NCBI RefSeq assembly: GCF_027172205.1 | Contig: NC_070619.1 | Coordinates: 5,540,459-5,604,458 of the forward strand | Reading direction: 5' to 3' | Origin: Podarcis raffonei | Lineage: Eukaryota > Chordata > Lepidosauria > Squamata > Lacertidae | Length of the DNA stretch: 64,000 nucleotides | Shown: positions 11,501-24,972 of the stretch, piece by piece | Numbering within the stretch: position 1 is the stretch's first letter | How the letters are laid out: the number at the start of each line of letters is the position of its first letter | The notes under the pieces: generated by a model | Databases searched by the model: none | Told to the model about the DNA's origin: nothing | What the model saw: only the letters and a program-made list of their open reading frames with translations | Translations under genes and position numbers: made by a program

Positions 11501-14500
11501 CACAGGTGCCCTTTCCACAGCAAAAAGACGGATACTGATGAACTGGAAAAATAAAAAATGCAGCTCCCTTCTACAATTGGATTGAAGACTTTTTGCCAAC
11601 TCGCAACATACATAACAACTTGCATATAACCGCAGAGTTGCCATGGACAAATAATTCTACGATATCTGGAATCCATTCTTACAAATACTGAAATAGGTTA
11701 AGATCTGGTGAGGTACAATTAAAACCTTTTAAAGTATATACAGTTTTGGGAGTCCGTTTCTCTTTTTCCTTTCCTCTCTCTTTAGTTTACGTCTCACCAT
11801 GTTTAGTGCGTTTATAATTATGTACTTTATAATTATATATACCTTATGTACTTTATAATGATCTCTTTCAGCTTCTGCCTTCTGGAAGAAGGTACAGGGT
11901 TATAAAGACCAGGACTAGCTGCCTGAGAAACGGTTTCTATCCAAATGCGATTCTGGTTTTAAACGCGGTGTAAGGTAGTCTCTGTAGGAGCGTATTGTAT
12001 TCAATTATGGGGTATCAGAGTTTTTAGGGGGTTAACCAGGCTGGGATAGCCGGCTTGTTGGTTTTTGAATGTCTGATGTAGATTTTTTCCAGTTTTGTTG
12101 TTCTGTATGGGACAACGACAATAAAGATTATCGTATCTGTATAATTATATATGGGGTCGCGGGTGGCGCTGTGGGTAAAAGCCTCAGCGCCTAGGGCTTG
12201 CCGATCGAAAGGTCGGCGGTTCGAATCCCCGCGGCGGGGTGCGCTCCCGTCTTTCGGTCCCAGCGCCTGCCAACCTAGCAGTTCGAAAGCACCCCCGGGT
12301 GCAAGTAGATAAATAGGGACCGCTTACTAGCGGGAAGGTAAACGGCGTTTCCGTGTGCTGCGCTGGCTCGCCAGATGCAGCTTTGTCACGCTGGCCACGT
12401 GACCCAGAAGTGTCTTCGGACAGCGCTGGCCCCCGGCCTATAGAGTGAGATGGGCGCACAACCCCAGAGTCTGTCAAGACTGGCCCGTACGGGCAGGGGT
12501 ACCTTTACCTTTTATAATTATATATAAACCTTTGGCACAGGTTTGGAGGGGTTCCCAATGTTGGGGTTCCTAGTTCATAAACCCCAGCAAGCGCTAGTGT
12601 GGATGAGCCCAGCATTGGGGGGGAGTGTACTGAATGAATCACCCATTTTACACCTCTAGAAACCTCCCTTGGGGAATCGCTTTCCCCCAGTCTGTCGCTG
12701 AGCCCAATCCACAGAAATTAACAGGAACAATCTATTTGGATTCCGCTCTCAGGTGTTGCCATTGTGTGTGTGTGATCTCCTGTGCTTGCTCACCTTCCCC
12801 TTAGAGCAGTTTGTGGGCATTGCATTTAGAACTGCAATTGTCAGGTTTTTTGGGGATGTGCAGTTAGCACCTGCGCTCACACCTTTGGGGCAGCTGTGCT
12901 TACCTTAGCAGGCAAGGACTTCCAGGGTCACATTGCCCTAAGCATCTTCCAACATCAATTTCCTGGAAGATTTGAAACACAAAAGGAGAAGGGGAAATCA
13001 CTTGGCGGCCTCCCACTGTCTTTGCCAGGGTGGTGGGAATTCAAAAGGATATGTGTCATTCACAAATACACTACCTAGGACCACCCACACACACCATGGA
13101 AGAAGGAAAACACAGCTTGTCTTTGCAACAGGGAAACCGGGGGGGGGGGGGGGAGACACACATTTAGCTAAACATCATTCCCAGAGGAATTATTATTTTG
13201 GAGTTTTATCGCTGCAGAAAACAGCACACAGAAAAGGACAGTCCCTAAAAGCTGAGCGCATAACACCAAACTGGGAGGGGTAGCTCAGAAGATAAAATCC
13301 AGATACAAGCTGACATCATCATCATCATCATCATCATCATCTATTAGGGACACGGGTGGCGCTGTGGGTTAAACCACAGAGCCTAGGACTTGCCGATCAG
13401 AAGGTCGGCGGTTCGAATCCCCGCAATGACGGGGTGAGCTCCCGTTGCTCGGTCCCTGCTCCTGCCAACCTAGCAGTTCGAAAGCACGTCAAAGTGCAAG
13501 TAGATCAGTAGGTACCGCTCCGGTGGGAAGGTAAATGGCGTTTCCGTGTGCTGCCCTAGTTCGCCAGAAGTGACTTAGTCCTGCTGGCCACATGACCCGG
13601 AAGCTGTACACTGGCTCCCTCGGCTAATAAAGCGAGATGAGCACCGCAACCCCAGAGTCAGTCACGACTGGACCTAATGGTCAGGGGTCCCTTTACCTTT
13701 ACCTTTATTAATTTATTATTTATACCCTGCCCATCTGGCTGAGTTTCCCCAGCCACTCTGGGCAGCTTCCAATCAAGTGTTAAAAACAATACAGCATTAA
13801 ATATTAAAAACTTCCCTAAACAGGGCTGCCTTCAGATGTCTTTTGAAAAGAAGGATTGGGAGATTGGGACCAGGCTAACAAAATGAATTTCAACAGGGAC
13901 AAGTGTAAGGTCCTTAGAAATAAACAGAGGCACAATAATAGGATGTGAGGGGCTGGGGGAACCTGGCTTGACAGCAGGACGTGCGGAATTGATCCAGGGG
14001 TTTTAGTCGACCATGAGCTTAATGTGAGCCAACAGCGAGATGCAGCGGCAAAAAAAGGCGAATTAAATTCTAGGCTAGCATGGCGTCCAAATCGAGGGAA
14101 GGAATAGTATCCCGCTCTATTCTGGGCTCCCCAGTTGACGAGGGATATTGACAAGTTGGAAGGTGTGCAGAGGAGGACAACCAAGATGATCAAGGGTCCG
14201 GGAAGCAAGCCTGATGAGGAACGGTTGAAGGAGCTGGGTATGTTTAGCCTAGAAAACAGTAGACTGAGAGGAAATATTGTCAGATGTGCATGCAGGAGCC
14301 AGGCCCTGTGACCAGTAGGGCTTCGCAGGACTGGGGCCTTCCTAAGTTTGTTCTGGAGAGGCAAGGGGCGGCCGCACAGGTGAGGCCGCTTGGTAACTCA
14401 CAGCACCTGGTGGCAAGAGACAGGAAGGGATATAAGGTCAGCATTTCCCTTTGGCTCTTTGCCACAGCAATACGTTCCCTGCCTTGCTGCGTTTGGCTCC

Positions 14501-17380
14501 TTGACTCCTTGCTCCTCGGACCCCTGACTTTGTGACTCCTTGCTTCTTGATCCTCTGACCCCTGACTTCATAACTCCTTGCTTCTTGATCCTTGGACCCC
14601 TAACTTCGTGACTGCTTGCTTCTTGATCCTCGGACCCCTGACTTTGTGACTCCTTGCTTCCTGATCCCCAGACCCCTGACTTCGTGACTCCTTGCTTCCT
14701 GATCCCCAGACCCCTGACTTCGTGACTCCTTGCTTCCTGATCCCCAGACCCCTGACTTTGTGACTCCTTGCTTCCTGATCCCCAGACCCTTGACTTCATG
14801 ACTCCTTGCTTCTTGATCCTCAGACCCCTGACTTCGTGACTCCTTGCTTCTTGATCCCCAGACCCTTGACTTCATGACTCCTTGCTTCCTGATCCCCAGA
14901 CCCTTGACTTTGTGACTCCTTGCTTCTTGATCCTCGGACCCCTGACTTCGTGACTCCTTGCTTCTTGATCCTTGGACCCCTGACTTCGTGACTCCTTGCT
15001 TCCTGATCCTCAGACCCCTGACTTCGTGACTCCTTGCTTCCTGATCCTTGGACCCCTGACTTCGTGACTCTTTGCTTCTTCATCCTCAAACCCCTGACTT
15101 CGTGACTCCTCGCTTCTTCATCCTCAAACCCCTGACTTTGTGACTCCTTGCTTCTTCATCCTCAAACCCCTGACTTTGTGACTCCTTGCTTCTTGATCCT
15201 CGGACCCCTGACTTCGTGACTCCTTGCTTCCTGATCCTCAGACCCCTGACTTCGTGACTCCTTGCTTCCTGATCCTCGGACCCCTGACTTTGTGACTCCT
15301 TGCTTCTTGATCCTCGGACCCCTGACTTCGTGACTCCTTGCTTCCTGATCCTCAGACCCCTGACTTCGTGACTCCTTGCTTCCTGACCCTCGGACCCCTG
15401 ACTTCGTGACTCCTTGCTTCCTGACCCCCAGACCCTTGGCTTCTTGACTCCCAGCTCTCTGACCCTCGGACTCTTGGCTTTCTAACTTAGCTTCTGGACT
15501 CCCGTTCCTGCTCCCACCCCGCCATCTCACCCCTGGTCCTGACGTCCCCAGCCAGGACTTCGATTGCCCATGAACTGGACCGTGACAGATATGATAAGGT
15601 AAAGGTAAAGGGACCCCTGACCATTAGGTCCAGTCATGGTCGACTCTGGGGTTGCGGCGCTCATCTCGCTTTACTGGCCAAGGGAGCCGGCATACAGCTT
15701 CCGGGTCATGTGGCCAGCATGACTAAGCCGCTTCTGGCGAGCCAGCGCAGCGCACGGAAACGCCATTTACCTTCCCGCCAGAGCGGTACCTATTTATCTA
15801 CTTGCACTTTGACATGCTTTCGAACTGCTAGGTTGGCAGGAGCAGGGACCGAGCAACGGGAGCTCACCCTGTCGCGGGGATTCGAACCGCCAACCTTCTG
15901 ATTGGCAAGTCCTAGGTTCTGTGGTTTAACCCACAGCGCCACCCGCGTCCCTTGACAGATATGATAGCCATCTCCAAATATCTTAAGGGCTATTCTTTTG
16001 CCTTGGTCAGACCCCACCTGGAATACTGTGTCCAATTCTGGGCACCACAATTTAAGAAGGATGTTGACAAGTTGGAACATGTTCAGAGGAGGGTGACCGA
16101 GATGATCAAGGGTCTGGAGACCAAGCCTGATGAGGAACGGTTGAGGGAGTTGGATAGGCTTAGCCTAGAGAAGAGGAGACTTGCTTTCCATTATCATGTT
16201 GGTTGGCCGGGGCTGATGGGAGTTGGAGTCCACCCTATTAACGTGAGTGGGCTTTGCAATGGAAGAAGGAAGAAGAAGCATCCGCACCTTAATCAGCTCC
16301 AGTTTTTCTCCCACAGAGTTGAGCACCACCTCGTAGTAGTATTCCATGTGGGAGACCCGGTAACAGGACTCCCTCAGCCGGCAGCTCCCCACAATCTGAA
16401 CCGAACGGTGCCCATTTGGGGTCTTCATCAGAACAGAGTCGAAATCCGTGGGCAGGCAGAAAAGCCCCTCTGAAAAGAGATCCGAGAGGGAAATAATAAT
16501 TATAATTATAATTATTTATGCCACGCCCATCTGGGCGGCTTCCAACAAAATATTAAAATACAGTGGTACCTTGGGTTACATATGCTTCAGGTTACATACG
16601 CTTCAGGTTACAGACTCCGCTAACCCAGAAATAGTGCTTCAGGTTAAGAACTTTGCTTCAGGATGAGAACAGAAATCGTGCTCTGGCGGCGCGGCGGCAG
16701 CGGGAGGCCCCATTAGCTAAAGTGGTGCTTCAGGTTAAGAACAGTTTCAGGTTAAGTACAGACCTCCAGAGCGAATTAAGTATTTAACCCGAGGTGCCAC
16801 TGTACAGTGATGCATCAAACTTTAAAAGCTTCCCTAAACAGGGCTGCCTTCAGATGTCTCCTAAAAGTCTGGTAGTTGTTTTTCTCTTTGACATCTGGTG
16901 GGAGGGCGTTCCACAGGGCGGGCGCCACAACCAAGAAGGCTCTCTGCCTGGTTCCCTGTAACCTCACTTCTCGCAGGGAGGGAACTGCCAGAAGGCCCTT
17001 GGAGCTGGACCTCGGTGTCCGGGCTGGACGATGGGGGTGGAGACGCTCCTTCAGGTATAATGGGCCGAGGCCATTTAGGTCCTTAAAGGTCAGCACTAGC
17101 ACTTTGAATTGTGCTCGGAAACGTACTGGGAACCAATGTAGGTCTTTCAGGACCGGCGAAGTTACAGGTAACCAGGCAGAGGGCCTTCTCGGTGGTGGCA
17201 CCTGCCCTGGGGACCTGCCTCCCAGCAGATGTCAAGGAAATAAACAACTACCTGACTTTTAGAAGACATCTGAAGGCAGCCTGTTTAGGGAAGCTTTTAA
17301 TGTCTGATGTTTTATTGTGCTTTTAATCCTGTTGGGAGCCGCCCAGAGTAGCTGGGGAAACCCAGCCAGATGGGCGGGGT

Positions 17381-17423
<43 letters not shown>

Positions 17424-20400
17424 TCTTGTTGTTGTTGTTATTGTTAAGCCCTGTTGGTTTCCCCGGCAGATGACATCCTTACTCCAGCTCTGAAAAAAGT
17501 CCCGGAGCTCCAATCCACAACACCTCTTCTTCGTGTTACCTTCAGGATGTTCTGGATTGGAACACCTGCCGACGTCCAGTGTCTGTTCCAGAGGGGAGTC
17601 TGGGAAGAGGGTTTTCAGAGACGGCAGCCGAAGACATTCAGAAGGGCTAGCGTTGCACTGGCAGCCCTCAATCACCTCCACCTGTCGAACGCCTTCCAGA
17701 AGCAGGAGCTCTTGTACCCGGACACTGCTGGGCTCGCAGCGGTAATTCGCTGGGCAGGAATGCTGTAACCTGGTGGAGGGTTCGGATCCTGCGAGTGAGC
17801 TGGGGAACCTCTCCTGTAGCTGGAAGGAAGAGCAAGAAGAAGAAAGCAGGAAAAGCTAAGTTTTTCAGGTATTATATACAATTTACAGCATGGGAGAAGT
17901 TATGGAATTGGGATTTGAAATTTACAGCACGTTATAAAGGTAAAGGGACCCCTGGCCATTAGGTCCAGTCGTGGCCGACTCTGGGGTTGCGGTGCTCATC
18001 TCGCTTTATTGGCCGAGGGAGCCGGCATACAGCTTCCGGGTCATGTGGCCAGCAGGACTAAGCCGCTTCTGGCGAACCAGAGCAGCACATGGAAACACCG
18101 TTTACCTTCCTGCCAGAGTGGTACCTATTTATCTACTTGCACTTTGACGTGCTTTCAAACTGCTAGGTTGGCAGGAACAGGGACCGAGCAACGGGAGCTC
18201 ACCCCGTCGCGGGGATTCGAACCACCAACCTTCTAGGCTCTGTGGTTTAGACCACAGCGCCACCCACATCCCCATACAGCATGTTATACGTTGAAAGAAA
18301 ACTATATGAGGTATAAAACAGGGTCAAATATATGTTGGAAATGTAAGGAAAAAGAAGGCACCTTTTATTATATGTGGTGGACGTGTATGGTAGTAAAAGA
18401 ATTTTGGGAAATGATATATAATGAACTGGAAAAAATGTTTAAAATAACTTTTGCTTTAAAACCTGAAGTTTTTCTTTTAGGAATTCCAGGTGCCGAAATC
18501 CCAATGAAGCAGAAAAGATTATTTGTGTATGTGACCACGGCTGTGCGGATGTTATTGGCCCAGAGATGGAAAGAAGATAAAAGTGATTACCAGGGAAGAA
18601 TGGCAGATCAAGTTGATGGATTATGCCGAAATGGCTAAAATGACTGGAAGAATCGCGGCGGAAGAAGAATGGAAAAAGTTTAAGGACTATTTAAAGAAAT
18701 ATTATAAAATTAATGACAGTTAGAATGATGTTGGATAAAAGTAAATGGTTACTATCAGTAAAGGTCAAGACAAGGAGAATAAGGATGATTAGCTTAAATT
18801 TATAGCAAAATAAGGGAAGATTTGCTGAACAATTGATTAGAATTTGGAATACAGAAACGGGAGGCATGAGGAAGTCGAGGAAGAAAGGTTTAAGAAATTA
18901 GGACATGAAATGGTACTTGTTTCTTGTTTTGTTTTTTGTCTTCTGTTTGTTTATGTATGTTTTGTTTGTATGAATATAAAAATTGTGTAATAAAAATATT
19001 ATTAAAAAAAAAAAAAAAATGACTGGAAGAATCAAAAATCGGGAAGACCAAAATTTTAATGAGGAATAGGGGAAATTTATAGTTTACCTTAAAAACCATT
19101 GTAAACAGTTAAAATCGTTAATAGGCTTGGAATAACACTTGTAATTTGAATTTTGGATATAATGGAGATGTAAAAGATTTGGAATGGGACGCGGGTGGCG
19201 CTGTGGGTTAAACCACAGAGCCTAGGACTTGCCGATCAGAAGGTCGGCGGTTGGAATCCCCGCAACGGGGTGAGCTCCCGTTGCTCGGTCCCTGCTCCTG
19301 CCCACCTAGCAGTTCGAAAGCACGTCAAAGTGCAAGTAGATCAATAGGTACCGCTCTGGCGGGAAGGTAAACGGCGTTTCCGTGCGCTGCTCTGGTTTGC
19401 CAGAAGCGGCTTAGTCATGCTGGCCACATGACCCGGAAGCTGTACGCCGGCTCCCTCGGCCAATAAAGCGAGATGAGCGCCGCAACCCCAGAGTCGGCCA
19501 CGACTGGACCTAATGGTCAGGGATCCCTTTATCTTTACCTAAAAGATTTGGATTGTATTATAAAAGACGCAGGAGGAAATGACTAAAGAGTCGGACAAGG
19601 AGACAAGGAAAGTCCGGGAGATTTTATGGAGCCTTGTTTTTATGTTGCATGTTGGATATGTGATTGTAAAACTTTAATTTGAGAAACCAAATAAATAAAT
19701 TTATTTAAAGGAGAAGGAGAAGGAGAAGAAAGTGGGAGGTGCAGGACATCTTCCAAAGATATCCTGCAAGGTTTAGGGTCAGAGTTTTCCTTCTTCTACA
19801 GTAGTTGAACCATAAAGAAGGCTGATTGCCGAAGAATGGATGCTTTTGAATTCTGGTGCTGGAGGAGACTCTTGAGAGTCCCATGGACTGCAAGAAGATC
19901 AAACCTCTCCATTCTGAAGGAAATCAGCCCTGGGTGCTCACTGGAAGGACAGATCCTGAAGCTGAGGCTCCAAGACTTTGGCCACCTCAGGAGAAGAGAA
20001 GACCCTGATGTTGGGAAAGATGGAGGGCACAAGGAGAAGGGGACGACAGAGGACGAGATGGTGGGACAGTGTTCTCGAAGCTACCAGCATGAGTTTGACC
20101 AAACTGCGGGAGGCAGTGGAAGACAGGAGTGCCTGGCGTCCTCTGGTCCAGGGGGTCACGAAGAGGCGGACACGACTAAACGACTAAACAACAACAGTAG
20201 TTGGGCTCCCTTCCACCTGCCCTAGCTCCCTTCCAAGAAACTAGAGTTCCCAGGGTTCTTTGGGGTGCTTCAAACGTACAGCATTTACACAGCTGCCGAG
20301 TGCCAGCGGCGGTCAACCCCCTGCCCTGATATTTTCCTTTAGTTTCTTTTTGAGAGCGGCTGAGCACCAGGTGGTGCCTGCGGAGTTTTCCACTAAGGAG

Positions 20401-23400
20401 GAGGAAAATGTCAGCCAGGGCTCTGGTCGTTAAGTCGCCCAAACGGACCAGTGTCCACTGGCTTCCTGTGCTCTGAAAACAAAAACAGACGCCGTACCCT
20501 TTTGGTCTTGAGGAAGTCCAGCATGGAGGATTGGCGGGAGATGCCGGCGAAACCTGATGCGCTCTTTCTTCGGGTACCACCACAGTGCGCCTGGCAGAGG
20601 CCCAGGTCAATGCTCACCTGGCTGCCAGAGAGATCTGGGTAGAAAAACAAGGGAAAGGATGTTTGAAGAAGAAGAATACAGTGGTACCTCGGGTTAAGTG
20701 CTTAATTTGTTCTGGAGGTCCGTTCTTAACCTGAAACTGTTCTTAACCTGAGGTACCACTTTAGCTAATGGGGCCTCCCACTGCTGCACGATTTCTGTTC
20801 TCATCCTGAAGCAAAGTTCTTAACCTGAGGTAATATTTCTGGGTTAGCGGAGTCTGTAACCTGAAGCATATGTAACCCGAGGTACCACTGTACAGTCCCG
20901 AAGTAGCTTCGGGATAAGTATCTTCAGGTTGCACGCTGCGGCGACCCGGAAGTAACAAAGCAGTTTACTTCCAGGTTTCGCCACTCACGCATGCGCAGGC
21001 GGTCAAAATGACGTCACACGCATGCGCAGAAACGGCGAATTGCGACCTGCGCACGCGCAGACACGGGTTGCGTTCGCTTCTGGATGCGAGCGGGGCTCTT
21101 GAATAATAATACCTTTATTGTCAATGTACAACCTGTGTACAATGAAATTAACCAAGCCTCCCTCCCCCCCCCAAACACTCTATCTCATTGCACTCTGTGT
21201 GCTTGTCACACAACACACCAACCCTGAAAGTCAGTTGCGCTATATTATTTTCCGTTCAGCACCCTCACAGCCCATCTTAACAGAAGGACAAGGTTTTAAA
21301 AAAATGATGTACAACACATAAAAAATAGTTATTAAAACAAACAAGGAAAAAACATCCAGACATTTTGCCTAAGACCAGTTTGCCATGACTATTTACCATT
21401 CCTTTCACTGTCTTAGCTGTGTTAATAGGGTGTGAGACCAGTACCAGGTATTAGATTAGCAAACCAGTGGGAGACCATAATCTGCAGTGTCAAATAGACA
21501 AAAGGATCAGATCTGGCGGGGGCTGGGGCCTGGGGAGCAGAGATGACCTTGCAAGGACATCTCTGAATAAAGGTTTTCTTGCTTCTGCCCTTTCAGTTTA
21601 TTATGAAGGAAGCGAATGTCAAAAAATACCAGCTAAGGAATGTACAGTATTCACCCTCCTTTATTTTTGGCACAAATCTGACCAAGTGATTAAGGGGGGG
21701 GAGCAATTCAGGGCAGCGCTATAAAAAACGGTGTTCTGAAATGCCGTGAATGTGTGGCTTTGCTTTCTGCTGAAAATGTGGATTTTTTAATGGTAGGAAA
21801 CGAAATCAATAAGAGAGACTGTAAACTGTTTCAATATGCAGTGACTGCCGCAAGGATACTTCTGGCCCAAAGATGGAAACAGGAAGAAATTCCAACAGTG
21901 GAAGAATGGAGAAGTAAATTGACCGAATATGCAGAATTGGACAAATTGACTGGGAAGATTCGATACCAGAAAGACCAAAAGTTTATCGAGGACTGGGGAA
22001 AATTTACAGAATATCTGAAAAATATATGTGATGCACAGACAACGCTTGTTGGTTTTGAAGAGACTCTGTGAAATAGTAAGAAATACTGCAAAAAAGAGAG
22101 CAAGCGGAAAAGGAGTGGGGAAAGGCAATATTATGTTTAGAAATGCGTCAATAAATAGAAATTTTTCGAAAGATTGACAGAGAAACTGAGGGAAGTCAAA
22201 AATTGAAGCATGAGTGTAAAATAATTTGTTGACTGTACTGTATAAAACTTGTTTGGAAAATGAATAAAAATTATTTTTTTTAAAAAAGAAAATGTGGATT
22301 TTTTAAAAAGAGCTTGCAACTGCTGGAGCAAGGCCACCAGATGTTAGCACAGAAAATAAACTGTGCTGGAGTCTCTAGGTGGTTTTTGAGTGTGTGTCTA
22401 GGAAATAGGCAAGTCACTTGTTCTGGTTGTACCTCCTCTGAAGGATCTGGTGTGTAGCTTGGCAGGGGTTTGGGCGTTCTTTCGTAGAATCATAAACTTG
22501 TAGAGTTGGAAGGGACCCGAGGGTCATCTAGTCCAACCCCCTGCAAATTGAAATACTTTACTGTCACTTGTACAATTTGTATACAGCGAGATTACACCAG
22601 CACCCCGCACTCAGCTCTCTTAGTCTTAATTCCCCTCGTTTACTGACGCACACCCACCAAACCCGAAAATCAGTTGCCCTGTTGTTTTGTTTTGTTTGTT
22701 TTTTAGACCGACTCTGGGGTTGCGGCGCTCATCTCGCTTTATTGGCCGAGGGAGCCGGCGTACAGCTTCCGGGTCATGTGTCCAGCATGACTAAGCCGCT
22801 TCTGGCGAACCAGAGCAGCGCATGGAAACGCCGTTTACCTTCCCGCCGGAGCGGTACCTATCTATCTACTTGCACTCTGACGTGCTTTCGAACTGCTAGG
22901 TTGGCAGAACCTAGAACTACAGTGGTATCTCGGGTTAAGTACTTAATTTGTTCCAGAGGTCCATTTTTAACCTGGAACTGTCCTTAACCTGAAGCACCAC
23001 TTTAGCTAACGGGGCCTCCTGTTGCTGCCACGCCACCGGAGCACGATTTCTGTTCTCATCCTGAAGCAAAGTTCTTATCCCGAGGTACTATTTCTGGGTT
23101 AGTGGAGTCTGTAACCTGAAGCGTATGTAACCCGAGGTACCACTGTACTCTATTCCGAACTTAAAAATGGAAAGTGTAATGCTGGCGGTCAACAAAAGAG
23201 GTTTAAAGACTCTCTCAAGGCAAATCTAAAAAAATGTAGTCTGAACACTGACAACTGGGGAACACTGGCCTGTGAGCGCTCCAGTTTCAGAACAACCTTT
23301 GGCAAAGGTGTCATGGGCTTTGAAGACACTCGAACTCAGGACAAAAGGGAGAAACGTGCTAAGAGGAAGGCACACTTGGCAAACCCTCACCGTGGTCAAC

Positions 23401-24929
23401 TCCTGCCCAGAAACCTATGTCCTCACTGTGGAAGGACGTGTGGATCCAGAACTGGCCTCCGCAGTCACTTATGGATTCACTGTTAAAACCGTGTTCATGG
23501 AAGACAATCTTACTCGGCTACTAAAAGGTAAAGGTAAAGGTACCCCTGCCCGTACGGGCCAGTCTTGCCAGACTCTAGGGTTGTGCGCCCATCTCACTCT
23601 ATAGGCCGGAGGGCCAGCGCTGTCCGAAGACACTTCCGGGTCACGTGGCCAGCGTGACAAAGCTGCATCTGGCGAGCCAGCGCAGCACACGGAAACGCCG
23701 TTTACCTTCCCGCTGGTAAGCGGTCCCTATTTATCTACTTGCACCCGGGAGTGCTTTCAAACTGCTAGGTGGGCAGGCGCTGGGACCGAGCAACGGGAGC
23801 GCACCCCGCCTCAGGGATTCGAACTGCCAACCTTTCGATCGGCAAGCCCTAGGCGCTGAGGCTTTTACCCACAGCGCCACCCGCGTCCCTACTCGGCTAC
23901 TAGGGATCGCCAAAGAAGTAGTAGTTAAATCTTGGCTGCTGCGAGACAGAGGTACAAAGGCTGCCCTTATCCTTTGGGCTAGCTCCATCTTCTGGTGGCA
24001 AAGAAACACAACATAAAGCAGTGATGGCCAAACTTGGCCATCCAGCTGTTTTGGGACTACAGTTCCCATCATCCCTCACCATTGGTCCTGTTAACTAGGG
24101 ATGGTGGGAGTTGTAGTCCCAAAACATCTGGAGGGCCAAGTTTGGACATCACTGGCATAAAGGAATGACAGCCTGATCAACTCTGAACTGGTTGAAACTT
24201 CCCAGCCAGCAACAAATGACAGGTATAGTGGTACCTCGGGTTACAGATGCTTCAGGTTACAGACTCCGCTAACCCAGAAATAGTATCTCGGGTTAAGAAC
24301 TTTGCTTCAGGATGAGAACAGAGATTGTATGGCGGCAGCGGGAGGCCCCGTTAGCTAAAGTGGTACCTCAGGTTAAGAACAGTTTCAGGTTAAGAACGGA
24401 CCCCCAGAACGAATTAAGTACGTAACCAGAGGTACCACTGTACTCGATGCCATCTTGGGGGGGGGGGACAATTGAGGTACTGCAGGGTTCAGTCTTGGGC
24501 CCCTGTTGTCCAACGTATTTACAAACAACCTGGATGAAGGAATTGAAAGGATTCATAGTATTGGTGCTGACCTTTAAAGCCCTAAACAGCCTCGGTCCAG
24601 TATACCTGAAGGAGCGTCTCCACCCCCATTGTTCTGCCCGGACGCTGAGGTCCAGTGCTGAGGGCCTTCTGGAGGTTCCCTCGCTGCGAGAAGCGAGGTT
24701 ACAGTGAACCAGGCAGAGGGCCTTCTCGGTGGTGGCACCCGACCTATGGAACACCCTCCCACCAGGTGTCAAAGAGAAAAACAACTACCAGACTTTTTGA
24801 AGACATCTGAAGGCAGCCCTGTTTAGGGAAGCTTTTAATGTTTAATAGGTTATTGTATTTTATAGTGTTCTGTTGGAAGCTGCCCAGAGTGGCTGGGGAA
24901 ACCCAGCCAGATGGGCGGGGTATAAATAA

Positions 24930-24972
<43 letters not shown>

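Noticed and set aside
14500-15470. CRISPR-like regular repeat array
   Set aside because: Units are directly abutting with no unique spacers, in a vertebrate genome; it is a minisatellite.
14398-15530. Repeat-protein-like open frames (GSEDQEARSHEVRG units) on the minus strand
   Set aside because: Produced by the 38-bp minisatellite, open in all three frames by arithmetic; no start context or flanking exons.
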